NCBI GenBank assembly: GCA_036897485.1
Contig: JAYMTF010001070.1
Coordinates: 1-26,595 of the forward strand
Direction of reading: 5' to 3'
Length of the DNA: 26,595 nt
Origin: Pelargonium nanum
Taxonomy: Eukaryota > Streptophyta > Magnoliopsida > Geraniales > Geraniaceae
Part shown: in pieces, positions 21,714-26,595 of the stretch
Numbering within the stretch: position 1 is the stretch's first letter
Layout: every line of letters begins with the position of its first letter
Translations under genes and position numbers: made by a program
The notes under the pieces: generated by a model
Database searches by the model: none
What the model saw: the letters and a program-made list of their open reading frames with translations, nothing else
Told to the model about the DNA's origin: nothing

Positions 21714-21903
21714 TCCCCCTCCGTCCCAAAATGAGTGTCCTCTTTTTCTTTTCTTTTTTTCTTTTTTCTTTAAGAAGTTAGTTATGCATGAAATGAAAAT
21801 AGTATCCTTATAATAGTAAACACAACACATGAACACATTAACTAACTTCTTCATTTTTCTCATAATAGAAACAAGGACACTCATTTTTGTGACGGAAGGA
21901 GTA
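21714..21903. mobile_element. Stowaway-like MITE, about 190 bp
   Basis: The left end CCCCCTCCGTCCCAAAATGA continues into GTGTCC (to 21740) and is mirrored by the right end GGACACTCATTTTTGTGACG followed by GAAGGAGTA (21875-21903). This is the CTCCCTCCGTCCC terminal motif of Tc1/mariner-derived Stowaway elements. Subterminal AAGAAGTTAGTTA and TTAACTAACTTCTT add to the foldback. TA lies at or near both ends (GTAATT on the left, AGTACA on the right). Confidence 0.82.
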
Positions 21904-21919
21904 CAATGTAGCATCCCTT

Positions 21920-22324
21920 TCAATCTATGTCTTTTTTACTCAGCCTAAAGTAATCATTTCTAATAATAAAAAAGATGCAATTGCAATGTGGTTTGGTACC
22001 TTTACTGGGTATGGTCTGGTAGTTGCTTCGAGGGATTAGAGGAACTGGAGTTGGCCACCATGGAAGCGTCAACGGAAAGATTTTTTGAGCCCCTATCAAC
22101 CACTCACTAAACTCATCTACCACTTGCCATGTTTTTTCCCGCATATTGCATCGGACAATCCATTTCAAGCAACCCAAATACACTATGTCCCCATCATTTG
22201 GGAGGAAAGCTAGAATTCTAGTGTTATAGCATGATTTGTGCTTTGCATAGTTATCCAGCCAATCCTTGTTCTTGTTGGAAGTTGAGGTCAATTGGCTAAA
22301 GACAACGTTGTGCTCCAGAAACCA
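21920..22324 (-). pseudogene. C-terminal FBA segment of the F-box gene, beyond the in-frame stop
   Basis: Directly after the TAA and with no frame change, the DNA reads WFLEHNVVFSQ, then ILAFLPNDGDIVYLGCLKWI, VRCNMREKTWQVVDEFSEWL and PLTLPWWPTPVPLIPR, ending at 21922-21920. The P.DGD.VYL...I..CN....WQVV pattern is typical of F-box-associated repeats. The last about 30 residues (after PLIPR) lose this character and may be intron or 3' untranslated sequence; a GTACC donor-like site lies near 22000. One base change (for example GAA to TAA) would explain the break. Confidence 0.7.
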
Positions 22325-23521
22325 TTAACCATTCTTGAGTGCGTAAACACCAAACCTTTCTCCCTCCTGACTATTTCTATTAGTCATTGTTCTGCGTCCA
22401 AAAATGATTGCCCGCAAAAGACCTTGGCACAGTCCAAAATTTAGAATGAAATGATTTAACAGGGGATTGAACACATCAACTGGCCTAGGAATAAACCGGT
22501 ACGTATTATCCCACGGATTGAACCCAACAAACACCTCACACTCAAACCAATAAACAATGCCATTACAGACCACAATTTTCGAGAAATAGGGCGCCCCTCT
22601 GGACCTGACAGCATCTGGCGGGCGCTGCAAAACAGATGAAGTCCACTCACCGTTCTCCGACGAGAAGACCTCCACCTCAACCCCTTGCCCTTTTTCAACT
22701 GTGGCAGGAACACACACCAACCTGAACTTGCATCCCGGGTTGAATTTGAAATCAACATTGATATCATCTTGTCCTTGGTAGGTTAACCCGGCTTGAATTT
22801 TTCCTTTAGCTGTGCCGGAGAAGTTCCTTGCTTTTTGGCTGGACAGAGGTGGAGGTGGAAGAGACAGCCATTGCTTGGTGACAGGATTGCAAATGAAGTA
22901 AACACTCTGATCGTAAACGCTCGGGCAGCAAACGAGCAAGCCATTGGAGGAAGCCAGAACACAAATTCGGTCCGAATCTTCGCAAGGAAGGAAGCTCAGA
23001 GAGAGGCCACAGCCATTGTTCATTGATCTGAACAAGGTTCGATTCTTGTGCAGAGTAACAAATTCATGAGATACAGGATCCTCCTTCGTATCAACTGTAC
23101 GTAAATCTGAGAGAACAGGATCCATTCTGTTCACCAGGCAAAACGGTAGCTTCCGATTTCTCTCATAGTTCCGACGCATGAATCGGCGAACCAAATAGGG
23201 ATCGGAATTGGAATCCGAACCAGAATTAGGGTTTATGAGATCTAACCAACGCTTGCAGACGCACTTGCATCGAGTTGCGGATTTGATGCAAGCTACACGA
23301 TGAAGGATCTCCACCAGTAATTCGTCATCCAAACGCTCGATCGATGAATTCGAAGAACTAGGGTTTGAATTTGAACTCGAATTCGACGATGAACATGTGT
23401 ATTTGAGTGTTTTCCGGAGACGACCAGACAACGAAGATCCTGTCGGATCACTGAAACCAGCGGCGGCGACGTCTTCTCCGCCGCCGCCGGGCCAGGCCTC
23501 CTCGCCGGAGCTATCCACCAT
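22325..23521 (-). CDS. F-box/FBA-domain protein, cut short by an in-frame TAA
   Basis: The single-exon frame encodes 398 residues. After an acidic/Gly-rich start and a Ser/Asn-rich stretch (about 42-60), residues 62-102 form an F-box (IERLDDELLVEILHRV, CKCVCKRWLDLI) that would bind a SKP1-like subunit of an SCF ubiquitin ligase. The following part is FBA-like (ICVLASSNGLLVCCPS, ICNPVTKQWLSLPPPP), the usual substrate-recognition region. The frame ends in TAA at 22327-22325 after VYALKNG. The same frame then stays open for 134 further codons to 21920 and still looks like FBA sequence, so the protein is truncated compared with what the DNA once encoded. Start: first ATG of the frame, CG-rich codons follow at once. 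It could be expressed in the short form or be a pseudogene. Confidence 0.8.
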   Translation of the reverse strand: MVDSSGEEAWPGGGGEDVAAAGFSDPTGSSLSGRLRKTLKYTCSSSNSSSNSNPSSSNSSIERLDDELLVEILHRVACIKSATRCKCVCKRWLDLINPNSGSDSNSDPYLVRRFMRRNYERNRKLPFCLVNRMDPVLSDLRTVDTKEDPVSHEFVTLHKNRTLFRSMNNGCGLSLSFLPCEDSDRICVLASSNGLLVCCPSVYDQSVYFICNPVTKQWLSLPPPPLSSQKARNFSGTAKGKIQAGLTYQGQDDINVDFKFNPGCKFRLVCVPATVEKGQGVEVEVFSSENGEWTSSVLQRPPDAVRSRGAPYFSKIVVCNGIVYWFECEVFVGFNPWDNTYRFIPRPVDVFNPLLNHFILNFGLCQGLLRAIIFGRRTMTNRNSQEGERFGVYALKNG

Positions 23522-23589
23522 TGCACCGATCTGCTTCTCTTCTGTTCTGTTCGCTCACTTGGTTGATGTGGAGATATCAATTGGGACTA

Positions 23590-23671
23590 GAGGTGGCAAA
23601 AGGTCGGGTCGGTATAATGAACCCTAACCCGACCAACCCTACATGGTTTTGGGTTTGACGGATTAGGGTTT
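23590..23671 (-). promoter_or_regulatory. Telo-box-like motif upstream of the F-box gene
   Basis: On the minus strand AAACCCTAA occurs at 23671-23663, about 145 bases before the start codon; this is the plant telo-box found in promoters of growth-related genes. The adjacent plus-strand TAGAGGTGGCAAAAGG (about 23588-23603) followed by GGGTCGG words resembles a hAT-type terminal end, so the telo-box may be brought in by repeat sequence. No clear TATA box was identified. Confidence 0.3.
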
Positions 23672-24570
23672 AGTTCTGGAGTTTTGATATAAAATAAATT
23701 GTTTCTACAGATAATTTAATGTGTTTTTAATAGTATTACTTTCACTTTTCCTCCTACACTTTATGTGTAATTCAAATTAGGTTTTTCGCATAGGTGATAA
23801 GGATAATATGAAAAAAACAATAATATAATAACTTTAAAATAGAAACAGGACACTCATTTTAGGACAAAATTTTTAACAAACGAGACATTCATTTTGAGAC
23901 GGAGGGAGTATTATTTTTGACTCAACACAAAATCATTTTTTTAATACTTCAATTTACATTATGTAATTATATTTTATTTTTATTATTATTAATTTTGCAA
24001 TAAAAAAAAACAATTTTTTGGCCGGAAAGTAGCCGGCTCCGGCAAGGCTTAACGCCATATGTAGTGACACTAAGGCCATAGCGCCATCTCAATTGGCTTT
24101 AAGGTCTCCCTCCGTAGGGCCCAGGGGCGATTTTACTAATTTGAAAAGTGTGTGTGTGTCTTGGGGGGGTATTTTAGGCCAAAAACTACAAAAGCCCCAT
24201 ATCTGAACCCACCAAATAACGAATTGAGTTTCGGATAACTGTTGTGCCGGGTCTGTTTTGTCAACTCTAATTTTAGACCTCAATTTTTTTTTTATGTTAT
24301 GGTGGCACCAAATTGACCCAATCACTTTTCGGGTCAAGTTTAGCAAACGCTCATGTATCCGAACATCTTATATGTAAAATCGAACCCGATTTGGAATCCA
24401 CACCTCATTCATGTTGGTTTCAAATTTGGAAACTCGATCCAAAACCTAAACTTTGGTAAAAGACCCTATTTGATCAATGAACGTTTATGTATTGGAAAAT
24501 TTGGTCCCTAAATTTTGTTATACCCAAAGTAGTCTATGAACTTGTGTTTTGATTAAATTTGGTCTTTGAA
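23672..24570. other. Repeat-derived intergenic DNA
   Basis: No gene was seen. Two same-orientation Stowaway-like right ends lie at 23848-23866 and 23882-23910 (GAGACGGAGGGAGTA) without a matching left end. A pyrimidine-poor stretch near 24140-24170 has GTGTGTGTGT and a G run. From 24420 there are AAATTTGGTC(C/T)(C/T)T-type words that also occur beyond 25530, that is, on both sides of the inserted long-TIR element. Confidence 0.45.
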
Positions 24571-25530
24571 TTTTTATTAAGGGTAAATTAGCGTCAGAGC
24601 CCTTATACTTGTTCAAACAATTGAAATAGCCATCGAGTAGTCTTTACTACAGGTCTGGCCCCTATACTTGTTTATATTTTTATTTTGTCCAAATGATCTA
24701 CTATAGGTCACTTACATCCACGTCAGCAACCACGCCACATCAGCCTTCCACGTCAGCTTCGCGTCCACATCAGTCAAACAATCCCTAAAAAAATTGTTTT
24801 TCTTTTTTTTTTTTGGAAAAAAAAAAATCAGATCTACAATATAGAAAGCATACAATAAGACTCTAAACAATTCTCATATATTTTTTCTTCATCACAGGGA
24901 TCAGTTAGTAACATCAGTTGAGAGTAAATTACATAATTAGTCAAAATTTCGAGTTTCATTAGCACACAACACTATAGAACAAGTTAACCCAACAATTTTT
25001 TTGCTATTTACAAACTAACTATTCAAAAACCTAAACTCTATCAAATTCTCAGCAAAGAAATATACTAATCTGAGCCATTACGCACTTCTAGATCTTTTTT
25101 TCTTCTTTTTTGCCCTCAAATACAAACCCTAAAGGGAAGAACAATAACTCAACTGAAGTGATAGTTTCATAAATAAGCAAAAAATTTACTGATTTTTTTT
25201 AATAGAAGAGTCGTCGGAGAATCGAGCAGAGCGGAGTCGTAAGCAACGAAGATCATTTGATTTTTTTTCAAAAAAAAAAACAAATTTTTAAGGGCTTGTT
25301 TGGCTGACGTGGACGTAAAGCTGACGTGGAAGGGAGATGTGGAAAGATGACGTGGAAGGCTGATGTGTCGTGGTTGCTGACGTGGAGGTAAGTGACCTGC
25401 AGTTGCAGGTCATTTGGACCAAATAAAAAATATAAACAAGTACATGGGCCAAACCTGTAGTAAAAACTACTCGAGGGTCATTTCAATTGTTTGAACAAGT
25501 ACAAAGGGTCTGGCGCCACCTTTTTATTAA
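24571..25530. mobile_element. Mutator-like non-autonomous element with arms of about 200-230 bp and 10-bp target duplication
   Basis: The element body is about 24581-25520. The left arm (to about 24787) is mirrored by 25289-25520: ATACTTGTTCAAACAATTGA, CGAGTAGT, TACTACAGGT, TACTTGTTTATATTTT, GGTCACTTAC, CCACGTCAGCAACCACG and ACATCAGCCTTCCACGTCA all recur on the opposite strand. Both sides are flanked by TTTTTATTAA (24571-24580 and 25521-25530). Long arms with a 9-10 bp duplication fit Mutator-like elements. The 500-base core has no transposase frame and contains homopolymer runs. The extreme ends differ by an indel (GGGTAAATTAGCG against GGTGGCG). Confidence 0.85.
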
Positions 25531-25702
25531 ACCAAAGTAGTCCCTGTAATTTCAAATATCGACTTAATTTGGTCTTTGAATTTTTGATATAACCTCTAAG
25601 GGCAATAACTTTTTTGAGTCAATGTTTGAAAGTTCATAAATCATTTTGGGTCAAAAATAAAAGTTCGTAGACAAAATTGGGTCAAAACAAGATTAATTAA
25701 TA

Positions 25703-26535
25703 GGGAAATTACAGATGACGCCCTTGTACTATACACCTTTTGTAATTTACTACCCATAACTTATTTTCGTAATATTGGACTACCCTGAAGTATGCAGACC
25801 TTGTTTTGTCCATAACTCCATTAGTTAAATGCTAAAAAGACTTAATACCCTCCCATTTTCATTTTTAAAATATATATAAAAAAAAAAGAGATCAGATCTG
25901 GAGAGAGGTCGGTGAAGGGCACGCCGTGACCGGTGGAGAACCACCAGAGTAAGACCAGATCTGGAGAGAGGCTATATTTTCTTCGTGGGTCGCCAAAGAT
26001 GGAGGAGTGGGGGTGATGGCTAAACTCCGGCGACGGCGAGAGGTGCAAGGAGGGAGGCTCGGATCTGTGGTGGCGGTGGTTTGTGGTGAGTTTTTTTTTG
26101 TGGGTTTTTGTCTCTGGTTTCTTATATGAAAATTACGATAATTTTGGTAGGATTTGGTATTGAACAAAAGAGATCGAGAGATGAGAGTTAAATTTTGGAT
26201 TTGGTATTGGTTTATTTTCTATTTGATTTAGATTTGATTATTTTGGTTTGAGATTATTTAATTTGATATGGATTTGATTATTTGGTTTGAGATTGATTTC
26301 GTTGTAATTGGATTTGATTATTTGGTTTGAGTTTATGAATTGTCCGGCGAGTTTAAGTTGAAGAAGAAGGGTAAAGTCAATGTCATGTTGGGGTTTTAAA
26401 AAAAATGATCATATGCTGGGCACATGGCCAAACAGTGTCATGTTCCGTCAAATGTAACTGACGGAACATGGTCTGCATACTTCAGGGTAGTCCAAAGTTA
26501 CGAAAATAAGTTCCAGGTACTAAATTGCAAAAGAT
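25703..26535. mobile_element. Second long-TIR element, right terminus disrupted
   Basis: The left arm starts at GGGAAATTACAGATGACGCC (25703) and includes TAACTTATTTTCGTAA and GGACTACCCTGAAGTATGCA. The reverse complement of 26443-26535 carries the same blocks in order, but the outermost 33 or so bases of the left arm have no partner on the right. The core has a GC-rich block (about 25890-26090) with a 16-bp direct repeat (25893 and 25956), which could be captured host sequence. No transposase frame is seen. Confidence 0.65.
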
Positions 26536-26595
26536 GTTGTAATTGGATTTGATTATTTGGTTTGAGATTGATTTTGTTGTAATTGGATTTGATTA
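26231..26595 (+). repeat. 40-bp minisatellite split by the right arm of the element
   Basis: GATTTGATTATTTGGTTTGA-like units start at 26231, 26271 and 26311 (period 40) and again at 26546 and 26586 (period 40). The right TIR arm and about 100 bases of core lie between the two groups. The array continues past the window end. Confidence 0.8.

Noticed and set aside
22456-23026. Open frames on both strands inside the F-box coding region
   Set aside because: These are shadows of the F-box reading frame and show no separate family features.
24100-24118. CTCCCTCCGT near 24107 as the left end of a Stowaway element
   Set aside because: It is followed by AGGGCCC rather than the CCCAAAATGA continuation, and there is no mirrored right end downstream.
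25842-26167. Proline- and serine-rich minus-strand frames in the second long-TIR element
   Set aside because: They have no recognisable domain and lie within transposon core sequence; treated as possible captured cargo, not as a gene.

Overview
This window looks like nuclear DNA from a flowering plant, probably a eudicot. Three lines of evidence support this: intron-rich protein genes with plant splice sites and AT-rich introns, a vacuolar/cell-wall type GH35 beta-galactosidase with a C-terminal lectin domain, and typical plant repeats (Au-like SINEs, a Stowaway MITE, Mutator-like long-TIR elements and LINE remnants). The species cannot be fixed from the sequence.

Layout. 1-1890 is upstream sequence of the first gene and carries a duplicated promoter block. 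2176-8532 (+) is a 19-exon BGAL1-type beta-galactosidase with intact frames and both catalytic glutamates. 8533-13500 is AT-rich intergenic DNA holding a cluster of TGGGCC/AGCCCA motifs, a complete tRNA-derived SINE with an 18-bp target duplication, and two sets of decayed tandem repeats. 13821-18885 (+) is a six-exon gene for a conserved-looking, unnamed protein with an N-terminal membrane anchor, a lysine cluster and coiled-coil-like C-terminal exons. Its first intron (2.7 kb) is built largely of degenerate tandem copies, and its fourth intron holds an Au-like SINE. 19000-21910 is a repeat zone: a 168-bp tandem duplication, a LINE RNase H remnant, a possible RTE LINE 3' end and a Stowaway MITE. 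21920-23521 (-) is an F-box/FBA protein gene interrupted by one in-frame TAA. 23600-26595 is mostly transposon: a long-TIR element with a 10-bp target duplication, and a second long-TIR element whose right end is disrupted.

The three genes show no pathway link; they are ordinary plant neighbours. The most notable points are the single in-frame stop in the F-box gene, the two long-TIR elements (one with arms dense in ACGT-core sites), and the recurrence of independent tandem duplications of about 135-230 bp in introns and intergenic DNA. No clearly novel biological system was found. All exon structures were worked out by hand from splice signals, frame continuity and recalled family similarity.
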